The notes: a model not told the origin generated them from the sequence alone. DNA of 64,000 nt from Ahaetulla prasina (GCF_028640845.1 NC_080546.1:19809020-19873019); one strand, 5' to 3'. Shown: positions 1 to 11,755, counted from the first letter of the stretch. Numbers and translations are program-made.

Positions 1-1150
1 GCTCGTCCCTGCAGGTCATCCCGTCCTCTTGATGGAGGAGGAACGGGTCACCCAAACAGGCCGGCCGGGCGGTTATCTGCCGATGCAATGACGCTGGCAA
101 CGTAGCGACGCTTCGCCTCCCTCATTGCCACTAGGTAGGTCCTAGTAAAGGACCTCACTAGTGTCCGATCAGCCCCGGAACAGCTAGACCTCCAAACACT
201 CTCCAGGCGTCTTCTCCGGCGTTTCATCTCTCTCAGCTGCTCGGAAAACCAGGGAGCCAATTGAGAACTACGCCGGGTCAGAGGTCGCAAAGCGCGACAC
301 GGTCCAAAGCCCCAGCCGCAGCCCGCTCCCAGGCCGCAACCAGTTCTTCAGTCGTGCCGTGGGTAAGATCCTCAGGAAGCGCCCAAGCTCCGCCAGGAAC
401 CTCTCCGGGTCCATCAGGCGCCTGGGACGGAACCAACGCATTGGCTCCGTCTCCCTGCGGTGGTGAGCGGTCTGAAAGTCTAGGCGAAGAAGAAAATGAT
501 CTGACCATGACACCGGTTCTTTCACTAAATCTCCTAAATCCAGATCATTTACCCACTGACCAGAGATAAAAATCAAGTCTAGCGCCTCCCCAATGTGTGT
601 AGGGCCATCAGTTACTTGAATCAGGTCCAAGGCCGTCATGGAGGCCTGGAACTCCTGAACCACCGTCGACGACAAGCCGGCAGATGGCAGGTTGAAATCC
701 CCAAGACCAGTAGTCTGGGGATCTCCACCGCCACGCCAGCGAGCACCTCTAGCAGTTCAGGTAGGGCTGTAGTCACGCAGCAAGGAGCCAGGTACGTGAT
801 CAACAGCCCCATCTGATTCCGTGGCCCCACTTCACAAGGAGGGATTCACAGCCAGCTATCTGAGGAACAGTGGACTCCTCGGCTCCAGACTTTCTTTAAT
901 CACAACCGCCACCCCCACCCCTACCTTGGGTCCTCGGTTGATGGAATGCACGGAAACCCGGAGGGCACAGTTCGACCAGGGTACACCCCTTCTGTGCCCA
1001 ACCAGGTCTCCGTAATGCCCATAAGGTCCGGACTCCTCTGAATAAGATCACAAATCAGGGGAGCCTTGTTAACCACGGACCGGCATTGCAAAGCATCAGC
1101 CTAAGACCCAAGCTCTGAGGGTCTTGACCATCCGGGAACGAGTGAGGACT
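1..1150 (-). pseudogene. LINE ORF2 endonuclease region (CR1/L2-type)
   Basis: Read on the minus strand this is the apurinic-type endonuclease and the following linker of a non-LTR retrotransposon, which nicks target DNA for reverse transcription. Motifs in order: ITETWL (about 1000-1020), LGDFN (about 691-705), an LDLIF strand (about 575-590) and SDHFLL (about 496-515), then a basic linker LAPWFSEQLREMKRRRR inside the frame at 48-290. The frame shifts several times and has stops, so it is dead. The window starts before the reverse transcriptase would be reached. The motif set fits the CR1/L2/Rex group; clade choice within it is inference. Confidence 0.7.
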
Positions 1151-2085
1151 GGGGCCGGAGCACGTGATCGCTTAAACATCGAACACGTGCTCCCAAAGAG
1201 TGATACGGCCCCCTGCCTCCGCCATATCTGCCCCTCCCACTCACCGCATAGATGGAATAATGTTCTCCGCCTGTACAATCCCTCCCGCCTGCCTTCGGAC
1301 CAAGTGAAATAGTGTCGTGAGCCCGCTGGGACTGGACATACCTCCCGACGGGTCACTCCCCTACCCGTCAATCCCTCCCCTTTAAAAGCCCCTTATTAAA
1401 AACCTATTAAAAACCCCAGAGATTCTTCTTCGAGGCATGCCACCTCTGGGTCCCAAGACCCTTCATTAAGGTAGGCCCTCGATAGAACAGAGGCCACTCC
1501 TGCGAGGCGGGGAACCTCGCAGCCGTAAGAGCTCAAGCGCCGAGTAACTCATAATAGGATCAAGTAACAACGGAAAAAAGGGTATCCCGAGCCAGCAGTT
1601 CCCTACAAGTGTAGTAAAACCGACCCCTGTCCATATAAGATGTAAACGGGATCAAACTGTCCAAGTCCGCTGATGGAATTAGCAGACCGGTACACCACTG
1701 TCAGGCGAACACCATGAGGAACGACCATGTTTAAAGTTAACTACGTCAGACAGTTGACAGTCATGTCTGCAATGCCGCTGATGACAGAAATAGCGGCCAT
1801 TATCGTTAGCTTAAAATCAGCCATAAAACTAGGCCTTTAAAGCCTAGGATGGTAAAAGGCCGTCCAAAGTCGTTCACAGTCAGATGATAGTCCCGCTGAT
1901 GTCCTTCGCGGTGAGGTGAACGCCGAGAGCTAAAAACCGTCCAAGCCGCCAAGCCTTGCCGATGTCAGGGCCAATGTCTAAGGCCGGTGTCCAGGTTCAA
2001 GACAGAGCCGATGTCCAGGCTCATGACCAGGTCGATGGTATTAGGACTTAAATCTAGCGGAAAAATTCCAGCCGCCGATGGTACT
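1151..2085. other. GC-moderate stretch, probably LINE 5' part
   Basis: No gene or clear motif. It lies upstream (minus sense) of the endonuclease motifs and may be the 5' region of that LINE. Short words such as ccgctgatg and cagtcatg recur, but I could not define a repeat unit. Confidence 0.3.
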
Positions 2086-2089
2086 TGCG

Positions 2090-2465
2090 GCAGAATGACA
2101 ATCTGGCAATCCGGCAATCCGGGAGGCCGACAGGCCGGAGACCAACAGGCCGGCAGGCCCGCAAGACAGCAGGGCCGGCAAGGCCGGCTGTCCATCTCCG
2201 GGGAGCGCCAAACCGCACCCCCCGAAAGTGAGCGCCACCGTCCCTTTCCCGCAAGCCAGCAAGCCCACAGGCCCGCAAGTCAGCAGTCCGGCCAGCCAGC
2301 AGATCGAAAAGCCAGCTGGCCGCCAAATCTTCAGGGGGCGCCATTCCGCACCCCCCAAGATGGCTACCGCCGTCCGCTGCCCAGTCATACCTCCCGAATC
2401 GTCCACGCCGAAAACCGACAGGCCGGCAGGCCGGCAGGCCAGCGGGGCCGGCAAGGCTGGCCGTC
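2090..2465. repeat. GC-rich imperfect tandem block (GGCCGGCAGGCC-like)
   Basis: The words caggccggcaggcc, gggccggcaaggc and ggcaatccgg recur, and two imperfect units can be aligned: one around 2165-2260 (tccggggagcgcc...ccaccgtcc) and one around 2310-2385 (cagggggcgcc...ccgccgtcc). The block is far richer in GC and CpG than its surroundings. It could be the promoter monomers of the minus-strand LINE or an independent minisatellite. Its reading frames are artefacts of the repeat. Confidence 0.55.
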
Positions 2466-2474
2466 CACCACTAG

Positions 2475-2598
2475 AAGTTTTTAAGAAGATATTGGATAAC
2501 CGTTTGTCTGAAGTGGTGTAGGATTTCCTGCCTAAGCAGGGGACTGGACTAGAAGACCTCCAAGGTCCCTTCCAATTCTGTTATTCAATTCTATGTGT
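2475..2598 (+). mobile_element. CR1 3' end
   Basis: The stretch tttttaagaagatattgg, then ctgaagtggtgtagg, tagaagacctccaaggtccc and a short ATTCTATT-like tail is the typical squamate CR1 3' terminus. It is 5'-truncated as CR1 copies usually are. A fuller copy of the same sequence is at about 13295-13645. Confidence 0.75.
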
Positions 2599-2599
2599 A

Positions 2600-4685
2600 T
2601 ACTTTGGTATCTGGTGCTGTGGACAGAGCACCAATTATTCCAATATTAGCCTGGACAATACTGTACTTCCACCATTTATTGGAATTAAACGATGCAGACT
2701 GAAGTTACTAATGCAATAAAGAAAATCACTCTCACGTTGCAAGACAGATAATATTCATACTAAGCCTTTTCTAACCAACCACAACTATCTGGGTAGCATA
2801 ATTTTAAATAATCGCCTAAAGCAACTTTTTCCAACCAATACCCTCCAAGTGAATCGAACCATGTCTTCCATAATCTTCACTCGCACAACACAATAATCAT
2901 GAGTTAAGAGGAGTAATTGTGAGCTATGGGCTAATTCTTACAGCTATAAAAATGATTGGAAATGCATTCCCTTAGCCTGAATGTCTATGAGAGAGACTCT
3001 CTGAACCACAAACAACTCTGCGAAAAATATACTCATGCTGTAAGCTTGTACCAACATGATGTTTCTGATATGAGAGAATATAACAATATTTACTAAAGAT
3101 GTAACTAAATTGGAGAGAAGAATGGCATGTGATTCCCACAACAAATAAAAAATACTTAGGGATGTGCAAGCCAATCTGAATTTTATTTAATTGCTAAGCA
3201 ATTAGCTATTCAGAAATGCCCCTTACTTTTCAATTAAAGCAATGAAAGGGAAATAGGAAAAAAAAAAGGTGCTTTTTAGGTGTTTTCACCGCCCTCCAAG
3301 CATAATATAAAAATGAATATGAGTTTAGTGAAATAGATATTATGATACGTTCCCACATCCATTATTCCTGTAATTATAATGCGCTCGAATAAAAATTGAT
3401 GAGGAAAATGCTTGTTGTAGTTTCGAAAGGTTAGGTAAAGTATATTTATTTCCACTCTATCTACTGTAAATAATGGCTTAGCATTTTATTTCGGAACACA
3501 AAAGGTACCGAGCAAAAGTTTTTTTAGAGGAAGATGTCAAGTTGGTACCTCAGGGAATACAGCAGTAACAAAAGGATATTTATTCACCATAAAAAGAGAA
3601 ATTTGAACAAAATAGCTCTATGTAAACTATGTCAGTTTGCCGTGAGCCACATTGATTGGTACAAAAGTAGACATCACGCTTGAAGTTTCATTATTGAACA
3701 TGATTGCAAGACACGTAAGAGTTCGCGTACAACTGTATGCTTGTCAGGTTCATAAATAATTGCCATATGAGCTCTGATTCTAATACCAATATGGTACTAT
3801 GAAAAAAAAAAGAAGAGAAGCAGAATTAGCAGAGAGCTCGGACATCCAGTGAAACCTGGAGGCAGTTCTCAAAATTAGAGACATGGCAATTTTCCAAGAT
3901 TTTTCACTCCTACGGCCAAATACCAAGATTAGCATTAAAGGGTAAGTGTGACAAATCTGGTATCAGAAAATGTAAGAGCCCCAGTGGATATTGCAAATGG
4001 CTTGTCTGCTTCCACATCACCTTTCTGCAAGCCTGATCCTGCTGGAAATGACGTGAACAGAATGTGAGTGCAATGGTGCTTCTCGCTGGCTGCGATTCTT
4101 CCATCTCATTCTCCAACAATTTTTTTAAAAAAAACACACCAGTTTTAAATCTTGAGGCTCTAATTAGCGGTCCTTCCTGCCATCTTATGCCATCGCATAT
4201 CTGCATATTGTCAGTATATTCATGAACTGGAATAGGGGTAGCAACAGGTCAGCCAATGAGAGACTGTTTGGTAACTGAAACATAGTATTTGTTGTATGGG
4301 GCCATAAGGGACAGTTTGGAGCCTGGGCGTGGCTTAACTGTTCTGTACATAAGCTTCAGGGGACCAGCTTCCCTCTCCTCCATTTTGCCTCCTCCATTTT
4401 GTGCTTCCATTTTGTGCTGTGTTTGTACTTGCTATTTCTCTTCTCTACAATGTGGAAAAACCTACAAGGGTATTGTATACATGCGTCATGTATTGTTATG
4501 TGTATAAGGACGGTTTGAATCCTGCTGAATTGTCTGATTGTATGTGCTGCAACAAACTCTGACACATATCTGTAGACATTATATGAGCTCTCTTCAAAGG
4601 TTTAGTACTAAGACTGCTTACTTAAAGTTCAGTCTTTTCTCCTGACATTGTCACCCATGCAACAGCCATAAGGAAAAGGCTTATA
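2600..4685. other. AT-rich stretch, nothing recognised
   Basis: I see no repeat family, no exon and no RNA gene here. Only short poly-A or poly-T runs stand out. A segment near 4340-4610 with TCCATTTTGTGCT repeats resembles some LTRs but shows no usable ends. Confidence 0.5.
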
Positions 4686-4694
4686 AGTATACAT

Positions 4695-4955
4695 CTGTAG
4701 AATGGGACAACTCACCACAGCCATGGTGAGGACAACTTGCCATGGCCAACTCGTCATAGGACAAACTCGGTGCAGGACAATTTAACAATTCAATTTAATG
4801 ATTTAAAATAAATAAAAATTATTTTAATTTTTGTCATTCCCATTTCATTCTGTCACTCATTTTTCATCCTTTCTTTAATAATTCCATTCCACCATTTGTT
4901 TGATATTAGTGTAACTCTTGTCCCATGGCAAGTTGGCTGGTGGCAAGTTGGCCAT
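4695..4955. mobile_element. possible MITE with GGACAACTTGCC-like ends
   Basis: The left side carries gggacaactcacc, aggacaacttgccatgg and related words; the right side carries the reverse complement forms ccatggcaagttggc and ggcaagttggcc. This makes inverted ends of roughly 40-45 bp around an AT-rich centre. I could not find a target duplication, so the boundaries are approximate. Confidence 0.4.
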
Positions 4956-4990
4956 ACAACTGTATCCACCAAAGGAGTTTTCCTGCAGAC

Positions 4991-5404
4991 TGTTAGCGTT
5001 CCAAGTAATGCACCCATTGAAAGTAGAACTCCGAGGCAGGTAGATTCCTCAAAGAACAGGTTTATTGGATACATCATATCGGCACAGCAGGAATTTTCAG
5101 AGTCAGTTTTCACCTAATTAAAAAGTGAAAGTTTCCCCCTTCCCCAGGCAATCAGTCCAATTGTCCAATGGAGATGCTGGCTGGTCGCTTGGTTACGCCA
5201 CTCCTCCTCTCTCAGCCATCTGTTGAAATGACCTTCATTCCCACAGGAAAACTGCCTACTTTCCCCTCTCCCTTTCCCCCTTCTGCCTTGTGGCAACCAT
5301 GAAGGAGCAAAAGATGGCTCCAGTCAGGTTCACTAATTTAGGGTTGACCCAGACATTCAGAGGAACAAATGAATACCTGCAGAATTTGATATCCTTAGAG
5401 TAAC
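4991..5404 (-). mobile_element. tentative solo LTR remnant
   Basis: In minus sense it starts near TGTTACTCTA and ends in CGCTAACA, with a candidate AATAAA signal (plus strand ggtttattgg, about 5061-5070) near the 3' end. That is the layout of an LTR, but I found no matching target duplication. Confidence 0.35.
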
Positions 5405-5454
5405 ATTGGGGAAGATTCAGTGGGAATTCTCATATGTTGATCATTCGATGTGAT

Positions 5455-5975
5455 TGTCGTGTCCCACTCCTCCGCTGACGGCCAGGTCAGGGAAATCCGA
5501 ATCAGGCTTGCCTCTGCAGCTCTGCCCAAAGTCCTAGCAAAGTCCTCAGAGCAGGCAGGAGACCAGAAAGTGACTTCAGCAAGATAAGTTCGACTTTGCC
5601 TGACTCAGAGACTGCCAGAAAGCAGATCCTTTATATAGGCCATGGGGTGTGGCTCCATGACTCAGCACTCATTAAGGCCTGCCCCTCCCTTCCTTCTGTT
5701 GCCTCTGCCTATCCAGTCTTCTGATGCGAGGGTCACTCCAATCAGCAGCTGTTGGAAATAAACTTTCCTCAGGCTCACATGCTGTGGAGGAGGGGGAGGG
5801 GTCTAGCTGCTCCGTTTGCCTGGGCATGGAGCCAGGGCTGGGGCCAGGGGATGCTCCCTCCTCTGCAGCCTGCTTGGGCATGGAGCCAGGGCTGGGACCG
5901 GGAGGTGTACATTCCTCCGTGTTCGGGAGCAGATAAGAAGGCCCCGGCTGCTGTGAGAGCGGGCAAGACACAACA
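5455..5975 (-). mobile_element. solo LTR, family A copy 1
   Basis: TG...CA ends (plus strand TGTCGTGTCC to CACAACA) are flanked by a perfect 5-bp duplication GTGAT at 5450-5454 and 5976-5980. In minus sense there is a GC-rich U3 with an open frame, then an AP-1-like TGAGTCA (5658-5664), a CCACACCCCA box and a TATATAAA box (about 5630-5637), then R/U5. No internal retroviral sequence is present, so this is a solo LTR, normally left by recombination between the two LTRs of a provirus. Related copies: 11876-12495, 23162-23687, 60122-60665. Confidence 0.85.
5672..5974 (-). other. open frame in the U3 of LTR family A, copy 1
   Basis: The frame starts at the second base of the LTR (Val-Val from GTT GTG), has no stop for about 100 codons, and ends in QQKEGRGRP then TAA just before the promoter. 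It holds repeats of the type PPGPSPGSMP, an acidic middle and an Arg-rich end. Copies 2-4 keep the same frame open. There is no start codon at its beginning, so in a full provirus it could be the C-terminal part of a gene that enters the 3' LTR from inside. No family was recognised. Confidence 0.5.
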
Positions 5976-6509
5976 GTGATATTCTAATAATTGAAAATAT
6001 ATGAAGTTGAATTGTTGCATTCATGACATTCTCTAAGTCTGTTATTTTTCTAGAGGCATTTTGTTAACATCTGGGTAATACCAGTGCATAGGAGAGTGAG
6101 GTGTGTTGGTTTGTTTATATACAGTATCTTGTCTTACTATCTAGAATGATTAAGGAAAAATGAAAACTCTTTCAAGTTGAGTTCAGTTAGTCAAATTTGT
6201 GATCTTAATCCCTCATAAGTAATACTGCCCATGTCCTCCCCGGGCCTTCATACGTCACATAATTAAGTGAGTAAAAAGTCAAATCAGCATTTGTGAATCA
6301 ATGTTGATTAATTAAATTAGATTAGCCTTGTTTATTGCTTTATTCCCAGCCTACTGCAGCAAAGAACAGTTGGCGCTGCTTTTTTACCAATGGTCACAGA
6401 AACAGCAGTTTTGCCCTGATACTTTTTAAATACTGGATGTCAAGGCCTGAGCTGAGATTCATAATAAGGGTAAAGTTCTGAAGATGCAAGCTGGTTTTAT
6501 GCATTAACC

Positions 6510-7433
6510 CAGGGGTTTGCAACCTTAAACACTCAAAGAGCCACTTGGGCCTGTTTCCCGCAGAAAACAAAACACAGGGAGCCACAAATCCTGGCCAACT
6601 CGATGTCACTCACTCCCACCCAGTCACATGACCCCCCAGCCACACCTACCCAGGTGTGACTCCCACGTTTTCTATAGGAAATAGGTATCTCTCTCTTTCC
6701 CTCCCTTTCATCTCTTTCTCCCTCATATCTTTCCCCCTCTCTCTCATCTCTCTTTCTCTGTCCTTCTCCCTCTCATCTTTCCCTTTCTCTCAGGTCTTTC
6801 TTTTTCTCTCTATCTCCCTCGCTATCACCCTCTCTATCTTCCTCTCCTCCCTCTCTCATTTCTCTCTCTCTCTCCCTCTCCGTCTCTCTCTCTTTCACTC
6901 TTTCATGTTTCTTTTTCTGTCTCCCTCCCTCCCATCTCTCTCTTTTTCTTTCTGTCTCCCGCTCCCTCATCTTTTTCTCTCTCTCATTCTTTCTCTCTCT
7001 CTCTTGCTTTCTACCTCCTCTCTGTGTCTGTCTCTCTCTCTCTGTATGTGTGTGTGTTTGTATTTCTCGCTCCCCATCTCTGTGTCCCTTCTCACTCTCT
7101 CAGAAAGCCCTGCATGCTCTCCTTGGGGCTTTTTGTTACCCATTTTTCTTTCTTCCTTTTGGAAATCCAGGAACGTTCCTGACTGAGGAACGAACGAACC
7201 TGCAATGGAGGCTTTCCTCCTCCCCCTCCCCCTCCTCCTCTCGCGACCCCCTGGCCAGCTGTGGTGAGGCTGAGAGGGTACGCATGAAGGGGGAGGAGGA
7301 AGGAAGCCTCCACCATTAAGGCTCCCACATTAAGGCTCCGACCATGCCACTGTCATGACAGGGTGGTAGGGAGTCACAGCAGAGGGCCCAAAGAGCTGCA
7401 TGCGGCTCCGAAGCCACAGGTTGCCGACCCCCG
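6510..7433. mobile_element. hAT-type MITE with an expanded pyrimidine tract
   Basis: Left end CAGGGGTTTGCAACCTTAAA; right end is its inverted form, CACAGGTTGCCGACCCCCG. Flanking octamers cattaacc (6502-6509) and cattagcc (7434-7441) match 7 of 8, the hAT hallmark. It resembles the 338-bp element at 47660-47997 (agccac/gtggctc words) but is swollen by a CT-rich tract. No transposase is encoded. Confidence 0.75.
6675..7110. repeat. (CT)n-rich polypyrimidine tract
   Basis: Over 400 bases almost purely of TCTC, CCCTC and TTTC on the plus strand, ending in short TGTG runs. It gives a long open frame of Ser/Leu/Phe that is not a gene. It may adopt triplex structures, which is inference. Confidence 0.9.
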
Positions 7434-7815
7434 CATTAGCCCTTGTGATTTGCCTATGTGATATGTGCGTGCATATACAGAGAGACACACATGTTGCGAA
7501 GTGCATTTGGTGTGTTTTTGCTTCTTAAATAATACCATTTCTTACCAGAAAATGTTTTCTGACATGGTATTTCTTAATATTTATTAGCTCCTTTTTCAAA
7601 ATAAATTAAATTCAACTTACACAGAGTAAAGCTCACCCAACACAGAAACCATGGCATTAGTGGTGTTTGGCTCAGGTAATTTTTTTTATATTTCAAAGAA
7701 ATATTCAGAACTGTGAACATTAGCAATTGTGAACATTCACCAGTCTGATCTCCTGTATTTTCTTTTATTATATAAATATAAGGGGACATGTTTTCTGGCT
7801 GGGGATCATATAGAC

Positions 7816-8132
7816 CAGGGGTGTCAAACTCAATTTCACTGAGGGCCGCATCAGGGCTGTGGTTGACTTTGGGGGCCAGGCTGACTGGGTGGGCATGACC
7901 AATTTGACACCACTCACTGGGTATGGCTGACTGGGTGGGCGTGGCCAGCTGGGTGGGCGTGGCCAACTTGACGCCACTCCCCAAACTGCTGGCATGTTTC
8001 CTCTTCGCATTGGGTAGACCGGGCTGAAGCGATGCGGGCCAACCTCTTATATTTTCCAGGATGGACTGCAGGCTATATCCGATAACATCGCGGGCCGAAT
8101 CCAGCCCACGGGCCTTGAGTTTGACACCCCTG
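7816..8132. mobile_element. hAT MITE, CAGGGGTGTCAAACTC family
   Basis: Inverted ends CAGGGGTGTCAAACTCAATT and GAGTTTGACACCCCTG. The flanking octamers atatagac (7808-7815) and atctagac (8133-8140) match at 7 of 8. Inside are GGGTGGGCGTGGCC repeats and 'gggccgcatcagggc'. Related copies are at 38820-39140 and 44738-45041. Confidence 0.8.
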
Positions 8133-8134
8133 AT

Positions 8135-9070
8135 CTAGACAAAATTCTTTCCTAGCAGATATTAAGGATGAGATTAAATCTAGGTGTCTACGTAAGTACA
8201 GTCTGTTGTAGTAATTTTTTAAGTGGGACAAAATAACAAGTATGAAAAGTATTAGAGAAAGCCTGGTTGTACATTCAGAACAATTGCCTGCAACTGCACT
8301 AAACAGATGCCCTTCAATGCTGCCTCTTGCCTCTTGCGAACACCTGCTGGGGAGCCAGTTTAATTAGTTATTTCTGCATACAATATTAAGAAGCTGGATG
8401 GTTTTGTTTCTGCTCGGCATCTATTTAGTGCAGAATATGAGAAAGAGGAGGGGGCCATAGATGGACTCGTTGTTCAAGGGTCTGGAGCTCACCCCAGTGA
8501 TTTTCAAGTAATTTAAATGATGTGCAGGATTTGAATACCTGAATAGGGATGTTTGTGGCCTACTATTGGGAATGTTTAAGTGATATTCGTAGCAGTTTCA
8601 GCTTAAAAAATAAAAATCCTATAGAGTAAAAAACATCTAATGCCCTGTATATGTATGTGTGCATTTTTTATTTATAAACTCCAAATCAAATGTTCTAATG
8701 GTGAAGAACAAGGCATGAATCAAATTGAACATGGAAAAAATAACAATGATAATTGCATGCCTGCCCTAAGCATACAATCAATTAGTGCCAAGAGTACTGC
8801 CTTGAAATATGAAGGAGGGAGGGGGCTGCAGCTAATTGCTCAAAAAGCTGTGTACCAATGCATGGATGCTGTGATGGAAAAGGCTAGGCAGTTCACCTGA
8901 ATTACATGTATTTCATACAGGAGGAACTTCATACAGGTCCTTGTGATATGAATGATCAGGCAAGATGGGCAGATTCTATTTTGGCAAGGTGGTGTCTGAT
9001 GTATTCCAGTGTTGTGCCATGTGAGACTTTCTTGATGAGAAGGGATCTTGTTGAAGCAGAGGTTAGAATG
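8135..9070. other. unassigned stretch
   Basis: No repeat family or exon recognised. Open frames at 8640-8900 and 8906-9349 have no recognisable protein features; the second runs into a hAT element. Confidence 0.4.
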
Positions 9071-9079
9071 CAGTATTGC

Positions 9080-9370
9080 CAGAGGCGGTATTCAGCCAGT
9101 TCGGACCGGTTCGGGCGAATCAGTAGCACTGATGATCAGCTGGCCCTGCCCCCGCCCTATTCTGTGCTATATTTCCTTCTTTCTGGCTCAGCTGATTCAT
9201 GTAGCACAGCTTATTTCCACGCCTCCGCTGTTCTACTTACCGGGGCTGCCTTAGAAGTTAAGCAGCTGAGCTTCAAATTGCTATATCTTGAACGCTTGCG
9301 TGCAAGCGCATTAGGCACACGTGCGCACGTTCACCAAACCGGTTGTTAAACCGGTTGCAACCCACCACTG
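9080..9370. mobile_element. hAT MITE, CAGTGGTGG/ACCGGTT family
   Basis: Ends CAGAGGCGGTATTCAGCC and CAACCCACCACTG are inverted, and the flanking octamers agtattgc (9072-9079) and agtgttgc (9371-9378) match at 7 of 8. Inner ends carry cggaccggttcgg and aaaccggttg. This is one of at least a dozen members of the most common MITE superfamily in the window. Confidence 0.75.
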
Positions 9371-9394
9371 AGTGTTGCAGGCAAATTCTGCTCA

Positions 9395-9577
9395 CAGTCT
9401 GGAGTTCGATCCTGACGGGCTCAAAGTTGACTCAGTCTTCCATCCTTCCGAGGTCAGTAAAATGAAGACTTAAATTTTGGGGGTGGCAATATGCTGATAC
9501 TTTAAACTGCCCAGACAGTGCTGTTTAGTGCCCAGACAGTGCATTATTGGGTGGTATATAAGTCTAAATGCTATAGC
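9395..9577 (+). mobile_element. tRNA-derived SINE, 3' two thirds
   Basis: A B-box-like gagttcgatcctg (about 9409-9421) is followed by ttgactcagtcttccatcc, 'gtaaaatgaagac', 'ggcaatatgctga' and 'gtatataagtctaaatgcta'. The same body appears in minus orientation at 34878-35466 and 52383-53500. A palindromic element begins right at its 3' end. Confidence 0.65.
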
Positions 9578-9579
9578 TA

Positions 9580-9954
9580 CCGTATATACTCGAGTATAAG
9601 CCGAGTTTTTCAGCACATTTTTTGTGCTGAAAAACGTCCCCTCGGCTTATACTCGGGTCTATACGGCTTATACTCAAGGTTTTTTTTTTTAAGCCCCTCG
9701 GCTTATACTCGAGTATATACGGCTTATACTCGAGTTTTTTCTTTTTCACATTTTACGGACTGAAGCCCTGCGGTGCAGTGAGAGGCGGGCGGGAGCCGCC
9801 AGCCTTCTCAGCTGAGGAGGAGGTTTCCCCAACCGGTAGGTGCCTCATTTCCCACCCTCGGCTTATACTCGAGTCCCCAGTTTACCCCAGTTTTTGGGGT
9901 AAAATTGGGGACCTCGGCTTATACTCGGATCGGCTTATATTCGAGTATATACGG
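9580..9954. mobile_element. palindromic TA-flanked MITE (CTCGGCTTATACTCGAG)
   Basis: Terminal repeats start CCGTATATACTCGAGTATA and end in the inverse, each flanked by TA (9578-9579 and 9955-9956), as for Tc1/mariner-type insertion. CTCGGCTTATACTCGAG or its reverse recurs about eight times, alternating in orientation, so most of the element can fold on itself. It encodes nothing. Superfamily assignment rests only on the TA flanks. Confidence 0.6.
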
Positions 9955-9959
9955 TATCT

Positions 9960-11660
9960 TGACTTGCCCCCCAAAAAACATACTGTCAAACCAATGCAGC
10001 AACATGTCATTTTGGACTAGTCGCAACTAATTGGTCTGCGTGTCAGTGCATGTCAACTGCATTGTATTACTCAAATCATGTGATAATTAAGGCAAAAGTT
10101 ATTGCCATGATGTTTGGTCCAGTCTTAAACTTCCCTGGCGAGAGTGACTGCCCCAGGTCATGAACAAACTCCTGGATGACCCCATCCACAATAACTACAA
10201 TGGCCAGTGTTAATGGATTGCCTTGAGCCCTTAGTTACAAAGAGCAACTCTATTTCAGGATTTAATCTGAGCTTGTTTCATCTTTTACAGGCTCTAACAT
10301 CTATGAAAAATAGTTCAGGCTTTCATGGTGTCTCTGGTGTTGGCTGTGGTAGTAATATATAATGGAGAATCATCAGCATAGTTCTGACATCTAACCTCCA
10401 TGTAGTGTTCTGCGCAAAAATAACTCAAGGATTTCTTGGAATCTGCTATTCTTATATTAACTATGCCCAAATTTTCTTAGCTTTTTCAGATGCCTCCATC
10501 TGCTTGAATCTAGGTATTAAAAAGAGTTTGACTTTTTTTTAAATTTCATTTTGTCACAACAGTATACACAAACATTGACATAAATAAAGAACAACATGTC
10601 ATAATAGAAAAATATATATATATGTAAAAGTATGCAACAGTTATGTTAATTTGATATAATGAAGGGAACAATAGGACAGGAACAGTAGGCACTTTTGTGC
10701 TCTTATGCACGCCCCTTCTGCTACAATTACCCTTGCTGGCATATAATCAGACATTACATTAATGATTACAGGTTTTTAATAGGATTTTTTTTCTCCTCAG
10801 GTTGGGCTCTTCACTCTTGATCCAGTACCTTATCGAGTGATAAACAACAGAATTCTTGCAGCTCTCTGATCTATAGATATTCAATCAGGCAATTGCCTAC
10901 TACAGCAGATGCAGAGGGTTTGACCTTGCTTTTAATTTTATTCAGGTTTTGAAAAAGCTGGAATCGTCAAACTCTTTTAGTCATGTAGTTGGGGGTGGGG
11001 GAGAGAGTGGCAGTGCCATCTCATAGGACGTTGGAAAATTGATTCATCTGGTAGCTCAGGATGAAGAGTGCGTATTTTCCATGCTGAATATCTCAGCGTT
11101 AAATCCTGAGTTGTAGAGTTAAAACAATAAGATAGCAAGGGGTGGGGGAGAGACAGACAGAGATCTCAGACAAATATCTCCAATAAAGAATAGGTGATTG
11201 TGAGCTAGAATGAATAAGTAGTTTTAGGATTCCACTCCTTATCAGAAAAAAGAGAATGCCAGTGAATTACACTCACAGGAAGCTGCCTGAAGTAATGGGC
11301 ACTTGCAGATAAGACACTATGATAAATATAGCATTGCATTTGGGGAAAATGTTTTGAGAAACAATGGTTTCTCAACAAAGCGCATTTCTCCTCTTATCTG
11401 ATTTTTTTTTTTAAATCCACAGTACTGCTGAGTTTTATTTCCTTGTCTCGGTATCCAAAGTTTGAGAATACTGGATTAGGTGAGCTCTTTTTAAGAACCT
11501 CATTAAGTTCTGATGAATCACTGCCAGCATTTCCTATTAATCTCAGAGAAAAGAAGGAGAACGCAAACTTGCAATGGCGGTGCACAATAGCAAACTCCCC
11601 CCCCCCACGAGTGCATTAGATCTGTATACCTATAAATACGATTCTGCTAATGGATGTAGC
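9960..11660. other. AT-rich stretch, nothing recognised
   Basis: No exon, RNA gene or repeat family could be supported. A short (TA)n run is near 10611-10625. Confidence 0.5.
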
Positions 11661-11669
11661 AGAATGAAA

Positions 11670-11755
11670 CTCTAATCTGGGTCAGTCACTGGGACCAGAG
11701 GTTTTATCTTCTGAGCGTTTGGACTCCTGCTGGAGAAGTTCCTCAGGGAACCTCT
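11670..11755 (-). mobile_element. Penelope-like remnant, inverted arm (family 3)
   Basis: Its reverse complement reads CCCTGAGGAACTTC... CTCAGAAGATAAAACCTC...CAGTGACTGACCCAGAT, which parallels the plus-strand arm at 12612-12690. The two arms point away from each other around a solo LTR. The hammerhead-like GAAAC core is mutated here (CCAAAC). Confidence 0.45.

Noticed and set aside
4300..4620. LTR-like segment with CCATTTTGTGCT repeats
   Set aside because: No TG/CA ends with matching flanks could be found.
6656..7186. 176-codon Ser/Leu/Phe frame
   Set aside because: Produced by the CT-rich tract; no stops are possible in such a tract in most frames.
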